Assembly: GCF_000186865.1 (NCBI RefSeq)
Contig: NW_008705577.1
Location: forward strand, 597,667 to 661,666
Reading direction: 5' to 3'
Source: Aureococcus anophagefferens
Taxonomy: Eukaryota; Sar; Pelagophyceae; Pelagomonadales; Pelagomonadaceae
DNA: 64,000 bases
Position 1 is the first letter of the stretch, and each line of letters opens with the position of its first letter. The notes under the pieces were generated by a model. It made no database searches. It saw only the letters and a program-made list of their open reading frames with translations, and was not told the origin of the DNA. This document shows, piece by piece, positions 20,193 through 29,692 of this stretch. Made by a program: the position numbers and the translations under genes.

Positions 20193-21116
20193 TTAGTTGT
20201 AGACGACGTCGTCGTCCCCGGTGCCGCCGTCGACATGGACAAATTCCGTAGAGTCGGACTCCCCGTCCACTTCACCGACGACGATGCGGTCGTCGCCGGC
20301 CTCGCCGTAGACGTCGACGGAAACCCCGCTGTGCACGTAGATGTCGTCCGCGCCGTCGCCTCCCTCGATGCAAATGTTGTCGCCGGTGGTGTCGATGTCG
20401 TCGGCGCCCGCGTATCCGTACACGTACGTCGTAAGGTAGCCCGTGTCCTCGCCGTTGAGGCTCTGCACCTGGATGGTGTCGTCGCCGTCCTCGCCGTTGA
20501 TGATCGAGTCCCAGCCCTGGTCGTAGATGAAGTCGTTCCCGGAACCGCCGTGGATCGTGTTGTGGCCGCCGTTCATGACGATCGAGTCCGACCCCTCGCC
20601 GCCGTAGACTTCCGTGTTGTGCCCGAAGACGGCGAGGCAGTCGTCGTGCTCCGTCAACGAAATGTGGAGCGTCGAGCGGTCTACGTCGTTGACGTCGTCG
20701 TCGCGGTCTACGACGAGGCACACGCACGTGCTGCCGGGCCCGTAGATGTAGTTGGAGAAATCGGGAACTGACCCATCGACGTAGTAGTCGCTCACGTCGT
20801 CGCAGGCGCCGCAACACTCGGCGCAGGTCCCGTTGCGATACAGACAGTCGCGCGCGTCCGCCGCGCCGTCGGCGGGAACCGTCGGCATGCCCGTCGCGGT
20901 CGGCATGCCCGTCGGCGGGGGCGACTCCGTCGGCGCGTCATCGGCGTCGTGGAATCCAAAGGCGAGCGCGCGACCGCCGCGGAGGCGAGCCCCGGGGGTC
21001 GCGGGCTGCATCTCCGAGCCTTCGACGGCTGCGGCGCCGGCGGCGCCGGGGGTCGCGGCGCTGCCGATGGCGGCGGCGACGGCGACAATCCTCATAATAC
21101 TCATAGGAATGCGCAT
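20193..21116 (-). CDS. Secreted protein with RTX-type (GGxGxD) calcium-binding repeats
   Basis: A 307-aa protein. The Met at 21116 (MRIPMSIMRIVAVAAAIGSA) begins a signal peptide; two further Met codons within nine residues are alternatives. A low-complexity Pro/Thr region follows (TESPPPTGMPTATGMPTVPA), then a Cys cluster (CLYRNGTCAECCGACDD). The C-terminal 170 residues carry beta-roll nonapeptide repeats such as YGGEGSDSI, HGGSGNDFI, NGEDGDDTI and EGGDGADDI, which bind calcium in the RTX superfamily. These repeats occur in many secreted bacterial proteins, including enzymes and adhesins; nothing here indicates a toxin. In an alga a cell-surface or matrix role, or descent from a bacterial gene, is plausible. 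Confidence 0.8.
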   Translation of the reverse strand: MRIPMSIMRIVAVAAAIGSAATPGAAGAAAVEGSEMQPATPGARLRGGRALAFGFHDADDAPTESPPPTGMPTATGMPTVPADGAADARDCLYRNGTCAECCGACDDVSDYYVDGSVPDFSNYIYGPGSTCVCLVVDRDDDVNDVDRSTLHISLTEHDDCLAVFGHNTEVYGGEGSDSIVMNGGHNTIHGGSGNDFIYDQGWDSIINGEDGDDTIQVQSLNGEDTGYLTTYVYGYAGADDIDTTGDNICIEGGDGADDIYVHSGVSVDVYGEAGDDRIVVGEVDGESDSTEFVHVDGGTGDDDVVYN

Positions 21117-21504
21117 AACTGGGCAGCTCAGTGTCCAAAAGAAACCCCCCAACGTTACCTTCACGTTCCAGACAAATCCTTTTGTTCGCCGTGAGCAGTG
21201 AGCACACCGCGATTCACACGGCGACAAGGCGTTCGCGAGAACCACCACAACCTCCGTGCGCGCGCCGCAGCTCACGTCCGAAAGCTCCGTCTCCGCCGGT
21301 CGCACGCTCCGCTCATCCGCTCCGCCGCCGCACCGTCCGCGGCCCGCGTCTCGCGTTCGCGCGTTCCGGGCAGCCCGTGCACGGGCTGCCCATTCAACGC
21401 GGCGAAGATCGCGGTCGCCCGGACCCCCTCGCCCGCGGCCGGACGCGGCGCCGAGACGTCCGCCGCAGGTACGCCCTCGCGTCCACGCTCGACCGCCGGG
21501 AATC
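21117..21504. promoter_or_regulatory. Divergent promoter between RTX-repeat and HSF genes
   Basis: 388 bp between head-to-head starts. The RTX side (21117-21200) is AT-richer; the HSF side is GC-rich with GGGCAGCCCGTGCACGGGCT near 21368-21387, an imperfect palindrome (GGGCAGCCC...GGGCTGCCC). No clear nGAAn heat-shock elements were seen. Confidence 0.35.
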
Positions 21505-22334
21505 ATGGAGGGCAAGGGCCGGCGCGGCGCCGGCGTCCGCCGCCCTCCGTTCGACTTCGACTTGAACGCGGCCGCGGCGACGCGTCGCCGGACCGCCGCG
21601 CGCGCCGCGCGCTCCCGGGGACGCCGCGCGCCGCAAACGTCGCACCGTCCATCGCAGGGCGACGACGGCGTTCATGCGGCAGCTCACGCGCATGTTCGAG
21701 GAGAGCGAGGAAATCATCTGGGACCGCGGCACGATCGTCATCCCGGACCCGGCGCGCCTCGAGAAGGTCCTCCCGCGCTACTACAAGACGTCCAAGTTCT
21801 CCTCCTTCCAGAGGCAGCTCAACAATTTTGCGAGTCGCCCCGCGTCCGCCGCGCGACGCGCGCGCGCGACCGCCTCGTTCCCGCCTCTTTTCATCCGCGC
21901 GCGCGTCCCCGCAGGGCTACCACCGCTCCTACACGGCGAACGACCGCGTCGGCACGGGCGACCGGAGCAAGGCGCGCGGCGTCTGCTACCACAAGGTCGC
22001 GGGCGCGCCGGCCTCGACGGACATCCAGGGCCTCCTCAGCCTCCGCCCGCTCGTGCGGCGGAAGAAGCGCGAGGCGCCGGCCGGCGAGGAGGGCCCGGCG
22101 GCGAAACGGCGACCGGCGGGCCCCGGCGACGGCGCGTCGGCCTCGCCGGGCGCGCCGCGCGCCGCGGCGCCGCCGGCGGAGTCGCCGGCCGGCGCCGCCG
22201 GCGACCGCGCGGCCGTCAAGGTCGACGACATCTCGCTGACCGACGCCGCGAAATGCCTCCTGATGATGACGTCCTGCATGCCGAAGCAGAACCTCGTCAC
22301 CGTGGGCAGCTCCACGAAGAGCTCGTGGATCTAG
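21505..22334 (+). CDS. Heat-shock-factor-type DNA-binding protein
   Basis: A DNA-binding domain of HSF type is clear: TTAFMRQLTRMFEESEEIIW, then IVIPDPARLEKVLPRYYKTS, then the recognition helix KFSSFQRQLNNFGYHRSYT. The last junction needs removal of a GC-AG intron (21830-21914, donor GCGAGT) that splits the helix as HSF introns often do. The first exon is less certain: the best model starts at 21505, with a donor at 21549 and an acceptor ending at 21657, giving 211 aa. The tail is disordered and ends near KCLLMMTSCMPKQNLVTVGS. HSF-type genes are expanded in heterokonts. Nuclear transcription factor; target genes unknown. Confidence 0.78.
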
Positions 22335-22735
22335 GCCCGCGGCCGCGCCCGCGCGGCGGGAACGCCGCGCGCGCGCGCCCGCGCGCGTACCCTATCCGGG
22401 GCCCCGCGCCCCGAGGCGGCTCCTTCGCCGCTTGCGCCCGAGCCCGCGATCGCCTAAATCCGTGCTCGGCGTACCTCCGTCGTCCTTCCGGGCCGCCATT
22501 TTTCAATTTTCGGTTTTCGACTTACAGTTACTCACTTAGTTACTCAGAACAATGAGAGAGAGAGAAGTTTTTGAGTTGCCACGTAGCGAAGTCGTTGCGC
22601 CTCGCCGAAGATCAAGGTTGGCCTGCTGCATCATAGCTGCAAGCTACTGCAACGCAAGTTCTTGGGCCATCGCCTTGCGCCAGAGGCTGTGGCAGCGCGG
22701 CGCACCGGGGCTGTGGCAGCACCACCGCCGAAAAC
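22335..22735. other. Promoter spacer with AT-rich core
   Basis: 401 bp without a gene. 22495-22580 is strikingly AT-rich for this genome (ATTTTTCAATTTTCGGTTTT) and contains a short GAGA run (22553-22565). It is likely the 5' region of the RPC4 gene; nothing else was recognised. Confidence 0.4.
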
Positions 22736-23014
22736 ATGTCGGATCAGCAGCCGGCGGAGTCGGCGCCGGCGTTGAAGAAGCGGTCGAAGCGCTTCGCGCC
22801 GAAGCGGCCGCAGAGCCGCGTGGCGCCGCCCGTCGCCGTCAAGCAGGAGAGCGAGGGCGGCGGCCGGGGCAAGGGCGGCGGCCGGCTGCGGCGCAACGAC
22901 GGCCGCGGCCGGGGCCGGGGCCGCGGCGAGGGCCGGGGCCGGGGCCGGGGCGAGCCCGCGCCGCAGGGCGCCGCGTTCTTCGAGCCCACGGCCGCGCCGG
23001 GCAAGGGGTCGTCC

Positions 23015-23045
<31 letters not shown>

Positions 23046-23704
23046 CGTCGTCCGGCGCGGCGTCGGGCGTCGCCGGCGGCGTCGCGGCGATCGCCAAGTG
23101 GGAGGAGGACACGAACTTCCTCGACGGGAGCAGCGGCGACGACGAGGACGCCATGGACGTCGACGGCGGCGACGACCCGCTGCGGCCGACGGCCGTCGCG
23201 GGCCTCGAGGACACCGGCGCGCCGCCGCCGCCCCAGCCGAGCACCTTCGGCGAGGAGCGCGAGCGCGCGCGGTCCGAGCGGCTCTTCGCCGTCGACGCCG
23301 CGGACGACGACGAGGACGAGCTCCTCGTGATCCAGCTGCCGACGTCTTTGCCCGCCTCGCTGCCGCGGCGGGCCAAGGTCAAGGCCGAGGACGCCGGCGA
23401 GGGCGACGAGGCGCCGACGGCGGAGGGGTCCTACGACGAGCTGTCGTCGCTGCGGCCGGGCAAGATCGGCAAGCTCCAGATCATGCGCTCCGGCGAGGTC
23501 CGGCTCGTGCTCGGCGACGAGGTCCTCGACGTGGACCGGGGCGTCCAGGCGCAGATGTACCAGCAGATCGTCACGGTCGACGCGGACGCGGACGAGCTCG
23601 CGGTCCTCGGCGACGTGGGCAAGAAGCTGCTCTGCACGGTCCGCGCGGACGGCGTCGACTCCGACGGCGACGCCGGCGACGCGGCCATGGAAGGCGACCC
23701 CTAG
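22736..23704 (+). CDS. POLR3D: RNA polymerase III subunit RPC4 (Rpc53)
   Basis: A 322-aa protein. The conserved C-terminal RPC4 domain is clear: KIGKLQIMRSGEVRLVLGDE, VLDVDRGVQAQMYQQIVTV, and AVLGDVGKKLLCTVRAD, the strands that dimerise with RPC5 (Rpc37) in the Pol III termination and reinitiation subcomplex. The N-terminal half is basic and disordered with Gly-Arg runs (GRGRGRGEGRGRGRGEP), then acidic patches, which fits other RPC4 proteins. Start at the first ATG, 22736; stop TAG at 23702-23704. No intron. It is convergent with enkurin, 59 bp apart. Nuclear. Confidence 0.9.
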
Positions 23705-23763
23705 GGGCTCGGGCGTAAGGTGCTTAGGTCGGGCGGTGCGTGGAACGGCGCGCGCCGCGCGGC

Positions 23764-24704
23764 CTAGTAGTCGTTCTTGATGTAGATGGGCTGGGGCTTC
23801 TCGAGCTTGCCGATGTCGGCCTCGAGCTGCTTGAGCTCCTTCTCCATGGACTCCTTCCTCTTGACCTTGCCGACCGTGTCCAGATTCACGTTGTGCGTCA
23901 TCTTCTGGTACTTGGCGTTGACCGCGTCCCACTTGCGCTTGAGCGCGGAGATGAGCCGGCTCCGCTCGTCGTCCGCGAGGAGCTCCGACAGGTCCTCCTT
24001 CTCCTCCGTGTTGAGCCCCATCTGCTCCTTGACGTAGGCGTCGATCATCTCGTTCTCTCGCCGGATCTCCTCCTTGACCTGGCCGAGGTACGCGGGCACC
24101 TGCGCGTAGTCCGCCTTCTTCAGGTAGTCGGGCTCGGCCGTGTACTTGACCGTCGGGACCTGCAAAATGGCCTCGACGGCGTTGGCCGTGATGAAGTTCT
24201 TGGAAGTCTTCAGGCCCATGACGGGCTTCTCCGTGCGCCGCGGCACCGCGCTCTTCTTGTCGACGACACTGTCGAAGCTGAACTTCGTGACGTCGACGCG
24301 CGCGGGCACGCGCTGCACCTTCTGGCCGCCGCGGAGGAACTCGGCCGGGTCGGCGACCTGGCTGTTGAGCGGCTTGCCGAAGGTCGCCGTGTCCTTCTTC
24401 TTGATCGCGCCCGCGCCGAGGAGCTGCGTCGTCCCGTGGATCCCGAACGTAGACCCGGTCACGGGCGTCTTCGGGTCGTGCTTGCTCCGGTACATGCGCG
24501 GCTTCGGCGGCTCGACGTACTGCGCGGGGGGAGGGGGCGGGTGTGTCGTCCGTTTTTCTTTTCCCGGGGTGCGCGCGCGGCGGCGGCGGCGGCGCGCGGC
24601 GCGGGCGGCGGGCGGAGGCGGCCGGCGGCGAAGGAACGTCGGACGCGGGGCGGCGCCTCCATGGGCACGAGGTTGTAGATCGACTCCTCGTCGCGGTAGG
24701 CCAT
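23764..24704 (-). CDS. ENKUR: Enkurin (axonemal adaptor)
   Basis: Exons 24645-24704 and 23764-24519 give 271 aa. Exon 1 encodes MAYRDEESIYNLVPMEAPPR, the conserved enkurin N-terminus (ESIYNLIP in animals). It joins across a 125-bp GT-AG intron to YVEPPKPRMYRSKHDPKTP. The C-terminal enkurin domain is complete: VPAYLGQVKEEIRRENEMID, LLADDERSRLISALKRKWDA, VNAKYQKMTHNVNLDT and ELKQLEADIGKLEKP. Enkurin is a calmodulin-binding microtubule inner protein of motile cilia. The longer open frame through the intron would replace the conserved N-terminus with a basic stretch and is rejected. Confidence 0.92.
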
Positions 24705-24871
24705 GGTCGACGCGCCGCACCGGCCAACAACGACCGGCTCAGGCGACGGGGCTATCGGGCTCGTTACCGCGTTGAGTAATGGGGTTGCGTATCTGCTCGT
24801 TGCGCAGCTCGTTGAACAGATGTTGAACGGCAACGCTGACCCTTTGCTTAAAGTTGAGCAATATCGAGGCA

Positions 24872-26170
24872 ATGGTCTTCGACTGCTTCGCGCCCGGCGG
24901 CGCCGACATGGCCTGGATGGCCGCCGGCGCCGTCGCGCTGCTCGCGGGCTGGTGCGCCGCGCGCGGCGCCTGCGCGCCCGTTGCCGCCTGCTGGGTCGCG
25001 TGCCTCGCGCCGCTGCGCGCCGCGCCGCCCAAGGCCGAGTCGCCGAAGCTGGCCAAGCGGCCGCGGCGGCGCCCGGGGCGCACGGAGCGGTTCCGCCGCG
25101 GCCTGTCGTGCCTCTGCGCCCTGCTGTGCGCCGCGGCGCTCGCGAGCTACGCGTCGTCGAGCCGCCGGCTGCGGCCCGCGCTCGTCGAAACGTCGACGGC
25201 CGAGGCGGAGCGCGCCGCGTGCGCGTGCGCGAGCGTCGGCTGCCTGCGCCGCGCGCTCGGCGCCGGCACGCGCGGCGCGCTCTCGGGCCGCGGCGGCGCC
25301 GTCTTCAAGCCGCCCCACTTCTGGCTCGGCGGCTGCCAAAAGTGCGGGACGACGTCGCTCTACGACCTGCTCGCGCGGCACCCGCAGATCGTCGCGCCGA
25401 CGCCCAAGGAGCCGGGCTTCTTCGCCTACCCGTCCGTCGCGCGGACCTGGTACGACGCCTGGTACGCGCGGGACGTCCTGCGGCTGCCCGAGCTCTGCGG
25501 CCGCGGGCTCGCGCGCGCGGCGACGTTCGACGCGACGGCCTACTACCTCCAGTGGGGCGGCCCCGTGGCCCGCGCCCTCAAGGCCGCGGCGCCCTGGGCC
25601 AAAGCCGTCGTGATCTTCCGCGAGCCCGTCGCGCGGGCCATCTCGTGGCTCCAGCACATGGCCCTCAAGTTCCCGAAAGTCCCCAACTGCCTCCACTACC
25701 GGCCCCTGGACTGCTGCGTCGCCAAAAAGTGGTTCCTCGAGGGCGGCCACCACCTCGGCGGGTCGCGCTACCACGCCCACCTATCCTCGTGGCTGGACAA
25801 CGGCTGGGCGCTCGACGAGTTCCACGTCGTCCGTTTCGAGGACCTCTTCGAGCGCGACGGCCTCGCGACGCTCTACGCGGGGATCCTGGCGTTTCTGGAC
25901 CTGGACGTCGCGCCGGCGCGCAACCTGTCCAAGGCCGAAGAAACGCCGTCGAACCGGCGCTCCGTGGCGCCCTACAACGTATCCGCGGCGAACTACGACG
26001 CCATGGTCGCGGCCGTCGCCGACGACACGGCGCGGCTCGAGGCGCTCCTCGGCCGCGACTTCGGCTGGAAGCGCACCTGGGACGCCCAGCGCGCCCAGTG
26101 CGCCCGCGACGGCATCTGCCGCGTGTCCCTCATCCCCCCGAAAGGCGTCCCGAAGGCGCGGCGACGGTAA
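24872..26170 (+). CDS. Type II membrane carbohydrate sulfotransferase
   Basis: A 432-aa protein from the ATG at 24872 (MVFDCFAPGGADMAWMAAGA). Two hydrophobic segments near the N-terminus (about 15-50 and 87-105) anchor it in the Golgi membrane. The PAPS-binding 5'-phosphosulfate loop is FWLGGCQKCGTTSLYDLLAR and the 3'-phosphate-binding segment is AVVIFREPVARAISWLQHM, as in heparan-sulfate and related glycan sulfotransferases. Conserved HP and KEPGFF follow the loop. It transfers sulfate from PAPS to a glycan, here probably a surface polysaccharide. The frame is open 18 bases upstream without an ATG. It is followed after 56 bp by the OTU protease gene. Confidence 0.88.
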   Translation: MVFDCFAPGGADMAWMAAGAVALLAGWCAARGACAPVAACWVACLAPLRAAPPKAESPKLAKRPRRRPGRTERFRRGLSCLCALLCAAALASYASSSRRLRPALVETSTAEAERAACACASVGCLRRALGAGTRGALSGRGGAVFKPPHFWLGGCQKCGTTSLYDLLARHPQIVAPTPKEPGFFAYPSVARTWYDAWYARDVLRLPELCGRGLARAATFDATAYYLQWGGPVARALKAAAPWAKAVVIFREPVARAISWLQHMALKFPKVPNCLHYRPLDCCVAKKWFLEGGHHLGGSRYHAHLSSWLDNGWALDEFHVVRFEDLFERDGLATLYAGILAFLDLDVAPARNLSKAEETPSNRRSVAPYNVSAANYDAMVAAVADDTARLEALLGRDFGWKRTWDAQRAQCARDGICRVSLIPPKGVPKARRR

Positions 26171-26226
26171 CGGTGCACGGCACGGTGCTCTTTTGAGTCG
26201 CGATCGGTTCGGAGGTCGCGTCCCGC

Positions 26227-27564
26227 ATGCTGTCGTCCTTCTTCCGGCGGCGGCGGTCGAAGCCGTCGCTGGACAGCTGGGCCGTCGACGAGGACTGGGA
26301 GCGGGGCGGCTCCCGGGGCGTGTCCGCGTCGAGCGCGAGCCGGCGCAGCGGGCCGGGCCTCGACCCCGTCGCCCGGCCGGGCCTCACGGCGCGAGGTGGC
26401 GGCTCCGCGGCGTCCGCGCCCGCGGACGCGCGGCGGCCCGCGAGCCTCGGCGACGACCGGCCGCGCGACCGGGCCGCGCGGCCCGCGCCGGGCCGCGCGG
26501 CGGCGGCGGCGGGCAAGGGACATCGGACCGCCGCGAGCGCGGGCGACGACCCCTTCGACCCCGGCGCCGCGGAGCGGCGGCGGAAGCGGCGCGAGCGGCG
26601 GGAAGCCCGGGCGCGGTCCGAGGTCCGCGCGGAGTCCGCGGCCGTCAACGAGTACTGGGGCAACGCCCACGCGCCCGTGTCGGACCAGCGGCCCTCGCGG
26701 CCGCCCCCGACGCTCGCCGCGGCGCCGCGGCGGCCGTCCGCGGCCGCGGCCGCGGCCGCGCCCGCGCGCGCGAAGCGGCGGTCGCGCGCGTCCGGCGCGC
26801 TCGACGACGACCGCGAGAACGTCGCCCCGGCGCGCGGCGCGGCGAAGCCCGCGGCCCCGGTGAGCGTCGCCGCCGCGCGGCGCCGCGCGTCCGACGGCGG
26901 CGGCGCGCGGCGGTCGCGGTCGCTCGAGGAGGCGCCGCTCGCGACGCGGAGCGCGCGGGACCTGCGGAGCGAGCCCGCCGACGACGCCGCGGCGGCGACG
27001 GGCGCCAAGGGCGGCAAGCTCTGCTGCTCCAAGTGCGACGGCGCCCACGAGTCGAGCAAGTGCCCCCACTTCAAGAAGCAGCGCGACAGCCACCCGGACG
27101 CGACGCGGAACCTCGGCAAGGGCAAGACGCTGGGCAGCGACTGCCCGCCCGTCGTCGTGCGCCGCGCGCGCGTCATCCCCCAGCCCCCCGACGGGTCCTG
27201 CCTCTTCCACTCGCTGTCCTACGGCCTCCGCGACGGCCGCGGCGCGACGAGCCTCCGGCGCGAGATCATGGCCTTCATCCGCAACAACCCGGACCTCAAG
27301 ATCTCCGACACGCCCCTGCGCGACTGGATCCACTGGGACGCCTTGGTGTCCGTCGCGACCTACACGCAGCGCATGTCGCGCGGCGGCTGGGGCGGCGGCA
27401 TCGAGATGGCCGCGACGTCCGAGCTCAAGAACTGCAACGTCGAGGTCTACGAGCAGTGCGCCCTCGGCTACAAGCGCATCTCCCTCTTCCAGAAGCAGGG
27501 CGCCGAGAAGACGGTCCGCGTCTGCTACCGCGGCGGCGTCCACTACGACTCCCTCGTCATCTAA
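26227..27564 (+). CDS. OTU-family deubiquitinase with zinc knuckle
   Basis: A 445-aa protein. The N-terminal 250 residues are basic, disordered Arg/Ala/Pro sequence. A short Cys/His cluster follows (KLCCSKCDGAHESSKCPHFK). The C-terminal OTU domain has the catalytic Asp and Cys in PPDGSCLFHSLSYGLRDG, the WGGGIEMAATSELKNCNVEV block, and the catalytic His in RGGVHYDSLVI at the extreme C-terminus. All three catalytic residues are present, so it should cleave ubiquitin or a ubiquitin-like protein; linkage preference cannot be read. It ends 34 bp before the convergent secreted-protein gene. Confidence 0.88.
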   Translation: MLSSFFRRRRSKPSLDSWAVDEDWERGGSRGVSASSASRRSGPGLDPVARPGLTARGGGSAASAPADARRPASLGDDRPRDRAARPAPGRAAAAAGKGHRTAASAGDDPFDPGAAERRRKRRERREARARSEVRAESAAVNEYWGNAHAPVSDQRPSRPPPTLAAAPRRPSAAAAAAAPARAKRRSRASGALDDDRENVAPARGAAKPAAPVSVAAARRRASDGGGARRSRSLEEAPLATRSARDLRSEPADDAAAATGAKGGKLCCSKCDGAHESSKCPHFKKQRDSHPDATRNLGKGKTLGSDCPPVVVRRARVIPQPPDGSCLFHSLSYGLRDGRGATSLRREIMAFIRNNPDLKISDTPLRDWIHWDALVSVATYTQRMSRGGWGGGIEMAATSELKNCNVEVYEQCALGYKRISLFQKQGAEKTVRVCYRGGVHYDSLVI

Positions 27565-27598
27565 CGGCCGATGTCGGTTACGAAACGAACGAGGGCGA

Positions 27599-29047
27599 TC
27601 ATCCGGACGTCGGGTTCGTCGGCGCCGGGTCCCGGGGCGGGTCCCACCGGTGGATGCCGTCGCCGAGGCTCGAGCTGCAGTAGCCCTGGCCGCAGAGCGT
27701 GAAGTTCCACGTGGGCACGAGCGCCGGCGCGGACTCGAGGTAGCCGTTGATCTGGAGCGAGTAGCCGCTCGGCTCGACGACGTAGAGGGCGTAGAGCACG
27801 CCCGCGTCGAGCACGGTCTGCTTGTAGAGGCGGTACGTGTTGCCCGCGTCCGTGTCGAGGGACCGGAGCAGGCGGTCGAGGTAGTAGCCCGACACGGCGT
27901 CCTTGTGGACGGACTGGGGCGGCATGTCCATGCCGTAGTGGTTGTCGATCCAGCTGTCGAAGCCGCAGACCGGCGACAGGATCACGGACCGGTGGACCTC
28001 CTTGAAGTAGCCCTCGACGTCCGCGATCGTCATGCCGCCGAGCGACGACGGCGGCCGCTGCACGAAGTGGAGCTCCCAGTGGAAGACGTAGTCCGACGGG
28101 TTGATGATCATGTAGATGTGCGTGTTCGTGTTGCCCAGCGCGTCCGTCGTCGTCTCGTTGTAGACCGTCGACGCCCAGAAGTGGGACGCGTACCACGCGG
28201 CGTCGCGGTTCGCGTCCGACGACGCGCGCGAGATCCACAGCGGCGTCATCTGCGTCTCCGTGGCGCCGTCGCGGCTCAGGTGGGCCAGGGACTGGGCGCA
28301 GCGCGGCACGTCGACGGCGAGCACGTTTCCGTCGCCGAGCGCGGACGCCGACGGCGGCACGCCGACGAACTCGACGAGGACCATCGTCTTGGGGACCGCG
28401 ACGAGGACCGAGTAGTAGGACAGGCCGTCGACGGACGTCCACGACAGCGTCAGGAAGGGGATGGCCTCCTCCCGGAGCATGACGATGGTCAGGTCCAGGT
28501 CCGGCGTCCAGAGGCCCACGTGGTGGTCCATGACGTCCGTGTACTCGGCGAACGCCGCGTACTTGGACGTGAAGATCTCCTCGAGGTCCGCGACGGACTT
28601 CGTGCCCGACGGGTGCACCATGTCGTTCGTCGCGTGGAGGCCGAAGTCCGACGTCCCGTTGCAGGTCACGCGGCCCTGGACGCCGCACTCGCAGTAGGGG
28701 TCGCAGCCGTCGAGCGCCTTGTGGCTCGGCACGTACTTGAGGAAGAACTCCTGGGCCAGGATCGGGTCCGTGCTCGCCCAGGTCATCTTCGTCAGGTTGT
28801 TCTGGTTCACGACCGTCGTCATGTCCGCGCGCAGGTCCGACTCGGCCGCCCGCGCCGACGAGGCCGACGAGGCTGCCCGCGCCGACGAGGCTGCCCGCGC
28901 CTCCTCGGACGGCGCGTCGACGGCCGCCGGCGCCGCGGCCAGCGACACGGTGGCCACCGCCGCGGACGAGTGCGATCGGTAGGCGACGAGGCCCACGGAG
29001 GCGAGCAGCGCCGCGCCAGCGGCCGCGGGCCTCGACGCCGGCGCCAT
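27599..29047 (-). CDS. Secreted or membrane-anchored protein of unknown function
   Basis: A 482-aa protein from the Met at 29047 (MAPASRPAAAGAALLASVGL), which begins a signal anchor. An Ala/Ser/Asp low-complexity stretch follows, with a repeated AARASSA unit (DNA repeat near 28848-28895). The rest is a well-ordered, normally composed protein with many aromatics: TWASTDPILAQEFFLKYVPS, a Cys cluster CDPYCECGVQGRVTC, HHVGLWTPDLDLTIVMLREE, and a Cys pair near the end (TLCGQGYCSSS). Several NxS/T sites fit secretion. The HVGLWTPDLD and AIPFLTLSW segments recall glyoxalase-type folds, but this is weak. The family is not recognised. Confidence 0.75.
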   Translation of the reverse strand: MAPASRPAAAGAALLASVGLVAYRSHSSAAVATVSLAAAPAAVDAPSEEARAASSARAASSASSARAAESDLRADMTTVVNQNNLTKMTWASTDPILAQEFFLKYVPSHKALDGCDPYCECGVQGRVTCNGTSDFGLHATNDMVHPSGTKSVADLEEIFTSKYAAFAEYTDVMDHHVGLWTPDLDLTIVMLREEAIPFLTLSWTSVDGLSYYSVLVAVPKTMVLVEFVGVPPSASALGDGNVLAVDVPRCAQSLAHLSRDGATETQMTPLWISRASSDANRDAAWYASHFWASTVYNETTTDALGNTNTHIYMIINPSDYVFHWELHFVQRPPSSLGGMTIADVEGYFKEVHRSVILSPVCGFDSWIDNHYGMDMPPQSVHKDAVSGYYLDRLLRSLDTDAGNTYRLYKQTVLDAGVLYALYVVEPSGYSLQINGYLESAPALVPTWNFTLCGQGYCSSSLGDGIHRWDPPRDPAPTNPTSG

Positions 29048-29097
29048 AGCTCCGCACTCCAATCCCACCGCAAGGTCCGGCGCAACCCCAAACATTA

Positions 29098-29176
29098 TTG
29101 GGCTGCCTCTCACGAGGTGGGCTGCCCCTCTTCCTGCGACCGAGGTGGGGCTGCCTCTTCCTGCGACTGTCGCTTC
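29098..29176. repeat. Short degenerate direct repeats in a divergent promoter
   Basis: Variants of GAGGTGGGCTGCCTCTTCCTGCGAC occur about three times in 80 bp between the divergent genes starting at 29047 and 29208, for example GGGCTGCCCCTCTTCCTGCG and GGGCTGCCTCTTCCTGCGAC. They may be regulator sites or slippage products. Confidence 0.5.
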
Positions 29177-29207
29177 CTGCGCGCCGCGAAGCCGCCGCCT
29201 CCACGCG

Positions 29208-29678
29208 ATGGTGCTCGGCAAGCAGTTCCACGTCGCCTGCGTGCTCTACTACGCGTGCTGCATCTTCGTCGATCTGTCCGCCGACTTGAACGCCGACCCG
29301 CTGAAGACGAGAGACTACTACTGCGTCTTCTTCGCGGGCGTCGGCGGCTGGGCCTGGAAGCACTGGTTCGTCGCCTTCGCGTTCCTGTGCCTCGGCCCCG
29401 CGCAAGCGACCGTGCTCTACCTGCGCCTCGGCCGGTCGCTCTGGACGCTCAACGACACGCTGACCGTCGCGGCCATGGTCGTCGGCGCGCTGCTGCCCAT
29501 CGGCCTCTCGAACGTGACGGCGATCCAGCCCCTGTGCGCCCTGGAGCCGACGGACGTCGCGGGCCACGCCGCCTACGCGGCCGCGACCGCGCGGTGGCAC
29601 GCGTTCGTCCTCGCGACCTACGCCGTCGTCCTCGCGCTGCGCCTCGACGACGCCCCGGCCAAGGCGAAGGGGGATTAA
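29208..29678 (+). CDS. Small multi-pass membrane protein, unknown
   Basis: A 156-aa protein from the ATG at 29208 (MVLGKQFHVACVLYYACCIF). Four hydrophobic segments are seen: about 5-22, 42-70 (VGGWAWKHWFVAFAFLCLGP), 83-102 (TLTVAAMVVGALLPIGLS) and 128-146 (WHAFVLATYAVVLALRL). The C-tail is short and basic. I do not recognise the family. It stops 14 bp before the end of the convergent PX gene, so the two 3' untranslated regions must overlap. Confidence 0.68.
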   Translation: MVLGKQFHVACVLYYACCIFVDLSADLNADPLKTRDYYCVFFAGVGGWAWKHWFVAFAFLCLGPAQATVLYLRLGRSLWTLNDTLTVAAMVVGALLPIGLSNVTAIQPLCALEPTDVAGHAAYAAATARWHAFVLATYAVVLALRLDDAPAKAKGD

Positions 29679-29692
29679 CAGGGGGGGGGAGC

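Noticed and set aside
20193..21116. Calling the RTX-repeat protein a hemolysin-type toxin
   Set aside because: Only generic calcium-binding repeats are present; no pore-forming or acylation domain and no type I secretion genes are seen.
24520..24720. Continuous 318-aa enkurin frame read through 24520-24644
   Set aside because: It gives a basic Arg/Pro start, while splicing to the exon at 24645-24704 gives the conserved ESIYNLVP N-terminus.
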